This document shows, piece by piece, positions 1 to 6,800 of a DNA stretch of 46,441 nt. The stretch covers positions 1 through 46,441 of the forward strand of contig JAGIBP010000028.1 of assembly GCA_017744285.1 (NCBI GenBank), in the 5' to 3' direction. The translations under genes and the position numbers were made by a program. Position 1 is the stretch's first letter, and each line of letters opens with the position of its first letter. A model generated the notes under the pieces. It had not been told where the DNA came from. It saw only the letters and a program-made list of their open reading frames with translations, and searched no databases. Origin of the DNA: Variovorax sp. (GTDB taxonomy: Bacteria; Pseudomonadota; Gammaproteobacteria; Burkholderiales; Burkholderiaceae_C).

Positions 1-1
1 G

Positions 2-877
2 ATGTCGCCCTATCTGGCGCTGACGCCGGACCAGATCGCCGAACAGGCGATCGAGGCCGCGCAGGCCGGCGCCGCGATCCTGCATCTGCATGCCCGCGAC
101 CCGCGCGACGGGCGGCCGAGCGCCGATCCGCGCGTGTTCGACCAGTTCGTGCCGCGCATCAAGGCGGCGACGGACGCGGTGATCAACATCACCACCGGCG
201 GCAGCACCCGGATGACGCTCGAAGAGCGTCTGGCCTACCCGCTGCAGGCGAAGCCGGAGATGTGCTCGCTCAACATGGGCTCGATGAACTTCTCCGTGCA
301 TCCGGTGGCGCGCAAGTACAGCGCGTGGCAGCACGACTGGGAGAAGCCTTACGTGGAGGGCATGGAGGACCTGATCTTCCGCAACACCTTCCGCGACATC
401 AAGCACATCCTCCAGGTGCTGGGCCAGGAGTGCGGCACGCGCTTCGAGTTCGAATGCTATGACGTGGGGCACCTCTACAGCCTTGCGCACTTCGTCGACG
501 AGGGCCTGGTCGAAGGGCCGCTGTTCATCCAGGGCATCCTGGGCATCCTGGGCGGGCTGGGGCCGGATCCCGAGAACCTCGTGGTGCTCAAGAGCACCGC
601 CGACCGCTTGTTCGGCCGCGGGGGCTATCGCTTCTCGGTGCTGGGCGCGGGACGGCACCAGATGCCGCTGCTGACCCTGGGCGCCGTGCTCGGCGCCAGC
701 GTGCGCGTGGGGCTGGAGGACAGCCTGTACCTCGGCAAGGGCCAACTGGCGCGCAATTGCGCCGAGCAGGTTCGCAAGATCAGGCGCATCCTGGAAGAGC
801 TGTCGCTGGAGGTGGCGACGCCCGCCGAAGCCCGCGCCATGCTGGGTCTCAAGGGCCAGGACGCGGTGGCATTCTGA
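2..877 (+). CDS. BKACE-family beta-keto acid cleavage enzyme (DUF849), 5' partial
   Basis: Beta-keto acid cleavage enzymes condense a beta-keto acid with acetyl-CoA through a zinc-bound TIM-barrel site, giving acetoacetate and a new CoA ester. The zinc-ligand motif HLHARD lies at residues 28-33 of the in-window frame, and VRVGLED, with the conserved acidic ligand, lies near residue 239. In the founding member Kce (3-keto-5-aminohexanoate cleavage enzyme) the two histidines are at 46 and 48. About 18 N-terminal residues therefore lie upstream of the window, and the ATG at 2 is an internal Met. The C-terminus is complete. The next gene, an SDR, starts 16 bp later behind a GAAGAGGA ribosome site, so the two are probably co-transcribed. 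The family is clear; the substrate cannot be told from sequence, because BKACE members use many different keto acids. Confidence 0.88.
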   Translation: MSPYLALTPDQIAEQAIEAAQAGAAILHLHARDPRDGRPSADPRVFDQFVPRIKAATDAVINITTGGSTRMTLEERLAYPLQAKPEMCSLNMGSMNFSVHPVARKYSAWQHDWEKPYVEGMEDLIFRNTFRDIKHILQVLGQECGTRFEFECYDVGHLYSLAHFVDEGLVEGPLFIQGILGILGGLGPDPENLVVLKSTADRLFGRGGYRFSVLGAGRHQMPLLTLGAVLGASVRVGLEDSLYLGKGQLARNCAEQVRKIRRILEELSLEVATPAEARAMLGLKGQDAVAF

Positions 878-893
878 AACCGAAGAGGACGTG

Positions 894-1814
894 ATGAAGA
901 AACTGTTGCAAGGACGCGTGGCCATCGTGACCGGCGCGGGGGGCGGACTGGGCCGCACGCATGCGCTGGAGCTGGCGCGCCATGGCGCACGCGTGGTGGT
1001 GAACGACCTGGCGCACGGGCACCACGCCGCCGCCGCCGCGGTGGTGGACGAGATTCGGGACGCGGGAGGCCAGGCGATCGCGCTGGCGGGCGACGTTACC
1101 CGGCCCGAGGAGATGGAAGCCATGGCGGCGCACGCCGTCGAGACCTGGGGTCGCATCGACATCCTGGTGAACAACGCCGGCATCCTGCGCGATCGCACCT
1201 TCGCCAAGATGTCGCTCGACGACTTCCGGCTGGTCATGGAGGTGCATGTGATGGGCGCCGTCCACTGCACGAAGGCGGTGTGGGGACGGATGCAGGAGCA
1301 GCAGTACGGCCGGATCGTGATGACGACCTCGTCCTCCGGCCTGTACGGCAATTTCGGCCAGTCCAACTACGGCGCGGCCAAGATGGCGCTGGTCGGCCTG
1401 ATGCAGACGCTGGCGCTGGAAGGCGAGCGGCGGAACATCCGGGTGAACTGCCTCGCGCCCAGTGCGGCGACGGCCATGACGCAGAGCATCCTGCCGCCGC
1501 AGGCGCTGGCGCGGCTGACGCCGGAGCAGGTCAGCCCAGGCCTGCTGGCGCTCGTCGGGGATGAAGCGCCGACCCGGATGATCCTGCTGGCCGGGGCGGG
1601 CAGCTTCGAGTGCGCGCACATCACCATGACCCAGGGTGTGCATCTGGAAGACCGCGAGCTCGCGGGCGAGATGCTGTGCGGGCAGCTGCATGCGGTGAGA
1701 TCGCGCGTCGGGGAGTCGGTCCCCGGGTCGGGCTGGGAACAGTACGAACTCGAGGTTGCGAAGGCGTCGGCAGTCCCGCGACACGGGATCGGCGCCGCCC
1801 CCCGCGCCTGCTGA
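894..1814 (+). CDS. SDR-family NAD(P)-dependent oxidoreductase
   Basis: Classical short-chain dehydrogenase of 306 residues. The Rossmann motif TGAGGGLG is at 13-20, NNAG at 93-96, the catalytic serine in the TSSS run near 146, and the Tyr159-x3-Lys163 pair follows. The extended N-terminal motif, VNDL after the second strand and a C-terminal tail beyond the usual 250 residues resemble the (3R)-hydroxyacyl-CoA dehydrogenase domain of multifunctional beta-oxidation enzymes, so a hydroxyacyl-CoA or related substrate is plausible. A GTG lies one codon upstream (891), but the ATG at 894 sits better behind the GAAGAGGA ribosome site (882-889). It follows the BKACE gene closely. The stop at 1812-1814 is 30 bp before a candidate ECF11 promoter, so this gene is probably outside that regulon. 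Confidence 0.9.
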   Translation: MKKLLQGRVAIVTGAGGGLGRTHALELARHGARVVVNDLAHGHHAAAAAVVDEIRDAGGQAIALAGDVTRPEEMEAMAAHAVETWGRIDILVNNAGILRDRTFAKMSLDDFRLVMEVHVMGAVHCTKAVWGRMQEQQYGRIVMTTSSSGLYGNFGQSNYGAAKMALVGLMQTLALEGERRNIRVNCLAPSAATAMTQSILPPQALARLTPEQVSPGLLALVGDEAPTRMILLAGAGSFECAHITMTQGVHLEDRELAGEMLCGQLHAVRSRVGESVPGSGWEQYELEVAKASAVPRHGIGAAPRAC

Positions 1815-1843
1815 AGCAGGGCCCCGGCTCGCCGGGCGCGGAG

Positions 1844-1873
1844 TGATCCGCCGGGCAGCGCGATGCGTAAACG
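1844..1873 (+). promoter_or_regulatory. Candidate RpoE/ECF11 promoter for the methyltransferase operon
   Basis: TGATCC at 1844-1849, an 18-bp spacer ending in CG, and TAAACG at 1868-1873. TGATCC-N18-TAAGA is the published Rhodobacter sphaeroides RpoE consensus as I recall it. Two other sites with the same spacing flank the rpoE gene of this window (6696-6725 and 6766-6795). The predicted transcription start falls at or next to the ATG at 1880, so the message may be leaderless. The intergenic stretch 1815-1879 otherwise holds only a weak 5-bp GC hairpin (1823-1836). Confidence 0.65.
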
Positions 1874-1879
1874 GCGGGT

Positions 1880-2923
1880 ATGAGTCAAAACACCGCCATG
1901 GCGATCGGCTGGGTCGAGCGCGGCATCGTGCCCGACGCGCTGACCCGCGCGGGCATCCGCCGGCTCCTGAAGTCGCGCCTCGCAGACCTGCGCAGCGGCC
2001 GGCCTGCCGAGGATGCAGAGCGCACGCAGCGCTTCGTGGAGGGCATGCGCATCGCCGCCATGGCCGAGTTGCCGGACAAGGCCAACGAACAGCACTACGA
2101 ACTCCCGCCCGAGTTCTTCGGCGCCGTGCTGGGACCGCACCGCAAGTACAGCTGCGCCTTCTGGCCCGAGGGCGTGACGGAGCTGGCCGACGCGGAAGCA
2201 GCGGCGCTGCGGCTCACCTGCGAGCGCGCCGGCCTGCGAGACGGCCAGTCGGTGCTGGAACTGGGCTGTGGCTGGGGCTCGCTCACGCTGTGGATGGCGA
2301 AGTCGTATCCGGGCAGCCGGATCACCGCGCTGTCGAACTCGCACTCGCAGCGCCTGTACATCGAGGCGCAGGCCAGGCGCCGGGGCTTGACCAACGTGCG
2401 CGTGGTCACGTGCGACATGAACGATTTCGACACCGGCGATCGATTCGACCGCATCGTGTCGGTCGAGATGTTCGAGCACCTGCGCAACTGGCCGCGAGCC
2501 TTCGCGAACGTGGCGCGCTGGCTGCGCCCGGAAGGCTTGTTCTTCATGCACGTCTTCGTGCACCGCACGGTGCCCTATGCCTTCGTCGATGCCGACGCGA
2601 GCGACTGGATGAGCCGGCATTTCTTCTCCGGCGGCATGATGCCCAGCGACGATCTGGCCTTGCTCTGCCAGGACGACCTGCGGCTGCAGCGCCGCTGGCG
2701 CTGGGACGGCACGCACTACCGGCGCACCGCGCAGGCGTGGCTGGACCGCATGGACGCGAGCCGGCACGCGCTCGCGCCGCTGTTCGTCGATGTCTATGGC
2801 GCGGATGCGCAGGTGTGGTGGGCGCGCTGGCGCGTCTTCTTCATGTCGGTGGCCGAACTGTTCGGCTACGACCAGGGGCAGCGGTGGTGGGTCGGTCATT
2901 ACCTTTTCGGAAAGCGCGCGTGA
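1880..2923 (+). CDS. SAM-dependent methyltransferase, cyclopropane-fatty-acid-synthase family
   Basis: A 347-residue class I methyltransferase. The SAM-binding loop LELGCGWG is at 126-133, the acidic strand end and the post-I motif SVEMFEHL follow, and the C-terminus is aromatic-rich. The CMAS/CFA family transfers a methylene or methyl group from SAM to an unsaturated acyl chain of a phospholipid. This member belongs to the divergent branch that also resembles coclaurine N-methyltransferases, so a methylated rather than cyclopropane product is possible. No Shine-Dalgarno precedes the ATG; instead a candidate ECF11 promoter ends 6 bp before it. The next gene overlaps by 4 bp (GTGA), starting a tightly packed five-gene operon. 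The ATG at 1898 is an alternative start, also without a ribosome site. A second CFA-family gene lies at 8971. Confidence 0.88.
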   Translation: MSQNTAMAIGWVERGIVPDALTRAGIRRLLKSRLADLRSGRPAEDAERTQRFVEGMRIAAMAELPDKANEQHYELPPEFFGAVLGPHRKYSCAFWPEGVTELADAEAAALRLTCERAGLRDGQSVLELGCGWGSLTLWMAKSYPGSRITALSNSHSQRLYIEAQARRRGLTNVRVVTCDMNDFDTGDRFDRIVSVEMFEHLRNWPRAFANVARWLRPEGLFFMHVFVHRTVPYAFVDADASDWMSRHFFSGGMMPSDDLALLCQDDLRLQRRWRWDGTHYRRTAQAWLDRMDASRHALAPLFVDVYGADAQVWWARWRVFFMSVAELFGYDQGQRWWVGHYLFGKRA

Positions 2924-3480
2924 GGCTGCCCGGGCTGACATCGCGCGGCGCGGTGATCGCGAACGTCGCCGTGTTTCAGGCCACCTGGTTGGCCGCCGTG
3001 TTCGGCGCCGCGTCCTGCATTCCGGTCTGGAGCGCGTTCTGTGTCGCGTGCGCGGTGCTCTGGCATCTGGGGCTGGCCGACAGCCCGGCGCGCGAGGCGC
3101 TGCTGGTGGCGGCCGTCACCTTCGTCGGCTTCCTCGTGGAGACCGCGAACGCCGCATTCGGCTATGTGACGTTCCCCTCATGCGGCGGCGCGGGCGGCTG
3201 GTGGCCGCCGTACTGGCTCGTCGCCATGTGGGCGCTGTTCTCGATCTGCCTGAACGTTTCGCTGCGATGGCTGCGGGGCCGCTGGCTTCTGGCCTGCGCG
3301 TTGGGCGCGTTCGGCGGGCCGCTGTCCTTCGCGGCAGGGGCCCGGCTCGGCGCCGCCCGGTTCGTCGAGACGGTCCCGGCCCTGCTCCTGATCGCGACGA
3401 CATGGGCTGGGGTCATGCCGGTGCTGGTGTGGCTGTCGACCCAGTTCGACGGGGTCGGCGTTCGGAAGGGCCGGGCATGA
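2920..3480 (+). CDS. DUF2878 family inner-membrane protein
   Basis: A 186-residue hydrophobic protein with about five or six predicted membrane segments. The GGPLSFAAGARLGA stretch near residue 130 is typical of DUF2878. The family has no established biochemical role. The GTG start at 2920 overlaps the preceding stop (GTGA), and the following gene starts in an ATGA overlap, so translation is probably coupled through the operon. DUF2878 genes occur beside CFA-type methyltransferases, DUF1295 and ECF11 sigma factors in other proteobacteria, as I recall. A part in modifying or moving the product of the lipid methyltransferase is therefore a reasonable inference, but nothing in the sequence shows catalysis. 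Confidence 0.8.
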   Translation: MRLPGLTSRGAVIANVAVFQATWLAAVFGAASCIPVWSAFCVACAVLWHLGLADSPAREALLVAAVTFVGFLVETANAAFGYVTFPSCGGAGGWWPPYWLVAMWALFSICLNVSLRWLRGRWLLACALGAFGGPLSFAAGARLGAARFVETVPALLLIATTWAGVMPVLVWLSTQFDGVGVRKGRA

Positions 3481-4277
3481 GCGACGCGCTGCTGCGGCCG
3501 GCGATGGCGGGATTGGCCCTGAGTCTCGCGCTGGGGCTGGTGACGTGGGCCGTCAGCCTGGCCCGCGAGGACGCCAGCCTTGCGGACCGCGTCTGGCCGC
3601 TGGCCCTCTGCGGGTCGGGATTGCTGCAAATGGGGCTCGCCGCGACGTCGGGAGGAACGCGGGTGCTCCTGATGGCATGGCTCGGCATCGTCTGGGCGGC
3701 GCGCCTCGGCATCTTCCTGACCGTCCGCAACTGGGGCCACGGCGAAGACCGGCGCTATCGCGCGCTGCGCGAACGCCACGCGCCGGGATTCGGCTGGAAG
3801 AGCCTGTATCTCGTGTTCGGCCTCCAGGCCGTCCTGGCGTGGGGGGTGTCCGCGCCGTTCCTCGCCGGTGCGATCGGGCAGGCGCCCTGGGGCTGGATGG
3901 ATTCGGCGGGTGCCATGCTCGCCGTCTTCGGCATCGTTTTCGAATCCGTCGGCGACGCGCAGCTCGCGCGCTTCCGCGCCGACGCCGCGCATCGCGACAA
4001 AGTGATGGACCGCGGCCTCTGGCGATTCACGCGGCATCCCAACTATTTCGGCGAGGCCTGCATCTGGTGGGGCCTGTGGCTGATGGCCGTCTCGGGCGCG
4101 GGATGGGCCGGCGCGTGGAGCGTCGTCTCGCCCCTTCTCATGACGGCGCTGCTGCTGAAAGTCTCGGGCGTCGCGATGCTGGAAGACGACATCGCCGAAC
4201 GCCGGCCGGCCTATCGCGACTACATCGCCCGCACCAACGCCTTCGTGCCGGGGCCGCCGCGCAGGGGGCCGATGTGA
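3477..4277 (+). CDS. DUF1295 family membrane protein (steroid 5-alpha-reductase-like)
   Basis: A 266-residue multi-pass membrane protein. The C-terminal half carries the signature of the steroid 5-alpha-reductase/isoprenylcysteine methyltransferase-like fold: GLWRFTRHPNYFGEACIWWG at roughly residues 179-198, then a terminal YRDYIARTNAFVP. In that superfamily this region binds NADPH or SAM and acts on lipid double bonds or lipid-linked groups within the membrane. In an operon with a fatty-acyl methyltransferase, a reductase step on a modified acyl chain is plausible but unproven. The start ATG overlaps the DUF2878 stop (ATGA). The stop overlaps the next ATG by one base (TGATG). Confidence 0.85.
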   Translation: MSDALLRPAMAGLALSLALGLVTWAVSLAREDASLADRVWPLALCGSGLLQMGLAATSGGTRVLLMAWLGIVWAARLGIFLTVRNWGHGEDRRYRALRERHAPGFGWKSLYLVFGLQAVLAWGVSAPFLAGAIGQAPWGWMDSAGAMLAVFGIVFESVGDAQLARFRADAAHRDKVMDRGLWRFTRHPNYFGEACIWWGLWLMAVSGAGWAGAWSVVSPLLMTALLLKVSGVAMLEDDIAERRPAYRDYIARTNAFVPGPPRRGPM

Positions 4278-4918
4278 TGGGCGCGCCCAGGAAAGCGCTC
4301 GCCCTCGCACTCGCCGCGGCCGGTGCGCTCGGCGGCGGCGTTTCCCAGGCCGCCGAATGGCGCTTCCGTGTCTTGCTCGACGACGTGGCGATCGGCGAAC
4401 ACCGCTTCAGCGTCACCCGCACGGGCGACGAGTTGCAGGTGGTGAGCGAGGCGGACTTCATCGTCAAGTTCCTGGGGATTGCCGTCTACCGCTACCGGCA
4501 CAGGGCTTCGGAGTCGTGGCGGGGCGATTGCCTCGAACAGCTTTCGGCCACCACCGACGACGACGGCAAGGTGTCCCAGGTGCGCGCACGGGCGGGCGAT
4601 GACGGCCGGCTCGACCTCACCGTCGACGGCACGTCGCGCGCGCTTCCCGCCTGCACGATGACGTTCGCCTACTGGAACCCGGCCCTTCGGCAGCAAACGA
4701 GGCTGCTGAACCCGCAGAGCGGTGAACACGAGCGTGTGCGGTTTCGCCGGCTCGGCGATGGCCCGCTGAACGTGCGCGGCGAGCCTGTCGTGGCACAGCA
4801 CTGGCGCATCGAGGGCCCCGCCGCGCCGCTGGACGTGTGGTACTCGGCGAAGGGCGATTGGATCGGGCTCGATGCCGTCGTCGCGGGCGGGCGCCGGCTG
4901 AGCTATCGACTGCCATGA
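4277..4918 (+). CDS. Secreted DUF6134-like protein
   Basis: A 213-residue protein with a clear signal peptide: basic start, alanine/leucine-rich core, and probable cleavage after VSQAA near residue 24. The mature part is beta-rich, opening with EWRFRVLLDDVAIGEHRFSV, and ends with WYSAKGDWIGLDAVVAGGR. This pattern resembles the DUF6134/DUF3108 group of periplasmic beta-sheet proteins; the exact Pfam family is my best recollection. Function unknown. Being exported and co-transcribed with membrane lipid enzymes, it could be a lipocalin-like carrier or envelope factor, but that is inference. Its ATG overlaps the DUF1295 stop, and it overlaps the next gene by 4 bp. Confidence 0.72.
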   Translation: MGAPRKALALALAAAGALGGGVSQAAEWRFRVLLDDVAIGEHRFSVTRTGDELQVVSEADFIVKFLGIAVYRYRHRASESWRGDCLEQLSATTDDDGKVSQVRARAGDDGRLDLTVDGTSRALPACTMTFAYWNPALRQQTRLLNPQSGEHERVRFRRLGDGPLNVRGEPVVAQHWRIEGPAAPLDVWYSAKGDWIGLDAVVAGGRRLSYRLP

Positions 4919-5379
4919 ACGATCGCACGGCTTGGCCATGGGGCGCGGGCCTGTCGCTGCGGCAGTTCGCAGTGGCCTGGATCGCTTCGGCGCTTGCCAT
5001 GCTGGCGCTCGATGCGGTGTGGCTCACGGTGATGGCCGACCGGCTCTACCGCGCGGCCATCGGCCACCTGATGGCGGATCACTTCGACGTCCTGCCGGCG
5101 GTGGCCTTCTACCTCGTCTACCTGACGGGCGTCGTGCTGTTCGCCGTGGCGCCGGGGCTGGCCGAGCGGCGCTGGCGGGTGGCGGCGCAGAGGGGCGCGA
5201 TGTTCGGCCTGGTCGCCTACGCGACCTACGACCTCACCAACCAGGCCACGCTGGCCGCCTGGTCGTGGCGGGTGACCTTCGCCGATCTGGCATGGGGCAC
5301 ATGCCTCACGGCCGCGGCGGCCACCGCGGGATGTGCCGCAGCGCTGACATGGGGGCGACGGGCGGACGCCGCCGGCTGA
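4915..5379 (+). CDS. DUF2177 family membrane protein
   Basis: A 154-residue, four-helix inner-membrane protein. The first helix contains LALDAVWLTVMADRLYR, and a later loop and helix have AYATYDLTNQATLAAWSW, both hallmarks of DUF2177. The family has no known activity. It is the last gene of the methyltransferase operon, overlapping the previous stop by 4 bp (ATGA). It converges on chrR, whose stop codon lies only 5 bp away, leaving no room for a conventional terminator between them. Confidence 0.86.
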   Translation: MNDRTAWPWGAGLSLRQFAVAWIASALAMLALDAVWLTVMADRLYRAAIGHLMADHFDVLPAVAFYLVYLTGVVLFAVAPGLAERRWRVAAQRGAMFGLVAYATYDLTNQATLAAWSWRVTFADLAWGTCLTAAAATAGCAAALTWGRRADAAG

Positions 5380-5384
5380 AGGGC

Positions 5385-6035
5385 TCACATGCCCATGAGC
5401 GCGCCGAGCGTGCGCGCCAGCATGCCCTTGAACACCATCTCGCCGCCGACGTAGGCCAGGCAGATGCATTCGCCGGACGCCAGCACCTCGGGCTGGTGGT
5501 GCACGCTGCTGTCGGTCTCGTCGAAATCGCCTTCGGCGAAGAGATCGCGGCCGTCGTGGAATCGGCCGTACAGCACCTGCGTGAGTTCCATTCCCGCATG
5601 GGTGTGCATCGCCAGCTTCCTGCCGGCGCCGATGCGCAGCAGGAAGACCTTGGCGGCCGGGTCGGAGGGCACGGTCACGCGGCTCCAGCGCATGCCGGGG
5701 CCGATCCAGCGCCAGCCGGTCGCCGTGCACTCGCCCAGCGCCCGCGGCCACTGCATGCCGTCCGGCGCAGGCGGAAGCCGGGTTTCGGCGGCGGCCCTGG
5801 CCGGTGGCGGCGACGCGTCGATGGCGGCCATGGTGCGCGCCAGCGCGTCGGCCGACAGCGTGGCCGGCATCAGCTCTTCCAGGAGCAGGCCGCCCGCGGC
5901 CTCGAGCGTGCGCAGGCGCTCGCGGCAGAACGCGCAGGTTTCGACATGGCTGGCCGTGAGCACACTGACGCCACCTGTCAGGTCGCCCGCGGCGAGACCC
6001 AAAAGCAGATCGTCGGCTGGATGGTGGTGGATCAT
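5385..6035 (-). CDS. chrR: ChrR-family zinc-dependent anti-sigma factor
   Basis: A 216-residue cupin anti-sigma factor that holds the ECF sigma factor RpoE inactive until singlet oxygen or related stress. The anti-sigma domain has zinc ligands His5, His30, Cys34 and Cys37 (HVETCAFC), matching the H-H-C-C set of Rhodobacter ChrR with a one-residue shift. The C-terminal cupin-like domain carries His144, His146, Glu150 (HTHAGME) and His179/His180, the expected second metal site. The start ATG overlaps the sigma factor stop by 4 bp, the usual rpoE-chrR arrangement. Both metal sites look intact, so it should be functional. It is co-expressed with rpoE from the candidate autoregulated promoter at 6696-6725. 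Confidence 0.93.
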   Translation of the reverse strand: MIHHHPADDLLLGLAAGDLTGGVSVLTASHVETCAFCRERLRTLEAAGGLLLEELMPATLSADALARTMAAIDASPPPARAAAETRLPPAPDGMQWPRALGECTATGWRWIGPGMRWSRVTVPSDPAAKVFLLRIGAGRKLAMHTHAGMELTQVLYGRFHDGRDLFAEGDFDETDSSVHHQPEVLASGECICLAYVGGEMVFKGMLARTLGALMGM

Positions 6036-6595
6036 GGTTCGATGTCGCCGAGCAGACGGCGCAGGTGGTTCACGGCCAGGCGCACGCGCGACTTGACCGT
6101 GCCGAGCGGAATCCCGAGCTCCGCCGCGATGCGGGCATGCGCCCGTTCCTCGAAAAACGACAGGCGCAGGACCAGCGCCTGCTCTTCGGGCAGGCGGGCC
6201 ATGGCCTGCCGGACCCTCGTTTCGCGCTCGCGGGCCAGGACCTGTTCTTCGGGGGGCGGCTGCAGGTCTTCCTGCCCGTTGGCATCCTCGTCGTCGATGC
6301 CGTAGATCATGCGGGCGTCCTGCCGCCGGAAATGATCCACCCGCAGGTTGCGCGCGATGGTGAAGACCCAGGTGGTGATGTTGGCGCGCGCGGGATCGAA
6401 GGTCGCGGCTTTGCGCCATACGTTCACCATCGTCTCCTGCGCGATCTCTTCGGCGAGCGTGTCGCTGGTGCCGCCGAGCATCAGGTACGACTTGATGCGG
6501 GGCGCGAAGTGCTTGAAAAGCGCGGCGAAGGCCTGCCGGTCGGCCTCGACCGCCACGGCACGTGCCAGGGCGTTCAATTCTTCGCTCGTCGGCAT
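6032..6595 (-). CDS. rpoE: ECF RNA polymerase sigma factor RpoE (ECF11, singlet-oxygen-response type)
   Basis: A 187-residue ECF sigma factor. Region 2 spans about 22-95 (AFAALFKHFAPRIKSYL, then FDPARANITTWVFTIARN), followed by a short acidic linker. Region 4 spans about 130-180 and ends in a helix-turn-helix (ARIAAELGIPLGTVKSRVR). The region 2 motif and the ChrR partner place it in group ECF11, whose members respond to singlet oxygen in Rhodobacter. The ATG at 6595 has GGAGG just upstream, though at short spacing. An in-frame ATG at 6691 would add 32 residues but lies only 4 bp after a candidate -10 element, so it could be read only from a leaderless transcript. I prefer 6595. The likely targets are this gene and the two flanking operons. 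Confidence 0.92.
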   Translation of the reverse strand: MPTSEELNALARAVAVEADRQAFAALFKHFAPRIKSYLMLGGTSDTLAEEIAQETMVNVWRKAATFDPARANITTWVFTIARNLRVDHFRRQDARMIYGIDDEDANGQEDLQPPPEEQVLARERETRVRQAMARLPEEQALVLRLSFFEERAHARIAAELGIPLGTVKSRVRLAVNHLRRLLGDIEP

Positions 6596-6695
6596 GGCCC
6601 TCCGTGGGGAATCTGGTGTCACGACCGACAGCCATGGCGACCGTTGACCGCTTGCCGGAACGGCCGACGAAGGCTCGGGCGCTGTGTTCATGCTG

Positions 6696-6725
6696 TTTGT
6701 ACGGCAGCGGCGGGCGATTAGATCA
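6696..6725 (-). promoter_or_regulatory. Candidate autoregulated RpoE/ECF11 promoter of rpoE-chrR
   Basis: On the minus strand TGATCT (6725-6720), an 18-bp spacer ending in CCG, and TACAAA (6701-6696). The spacing and the CG before the -10 match the candidate sites at 1844-1873 and 6766-6795. It lies about 100 bp upstream of the preferred rpoE start at 6595. ECF sigma factors commonly transcribe their own operon. Confidence 0.6.
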
Positions 6726-6765
6726 CATGGCCTTGCACGAAATCCGCGCGTTGCGAACGACGGAC

Positions 6766-6795
6766 CAATCCATCGGCGCGCCGGCCCCGTATAAG
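6766..6795 (+). promoter_or_regulatory. Candidate RpoE/ECF11 promoter of the FAD oxidoreductase - DUF1365 - CFA operon
   Basis: CAATCC (6766-6771), an 18-bp spacer ending in CCG, and TATAAG (6790-6795). The -35 matches four of six bases of TGATCC; the -10 and spacing agree with the two other sites. Only 5 bp separate the -10 from the ATG at 6801, so transcription would begin at or beside the start codon. Confidence 0.52.
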
Positions 6796-6800
6796 CGCGC

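Noticed and set aside
1823..1836. CCCGG-CTCG-CCGGG hairpin after the SDR gene as a terminator
   Set aside because: The stem is only 5 bp and has no T-run; such short stems are expected by chance at this base composition.
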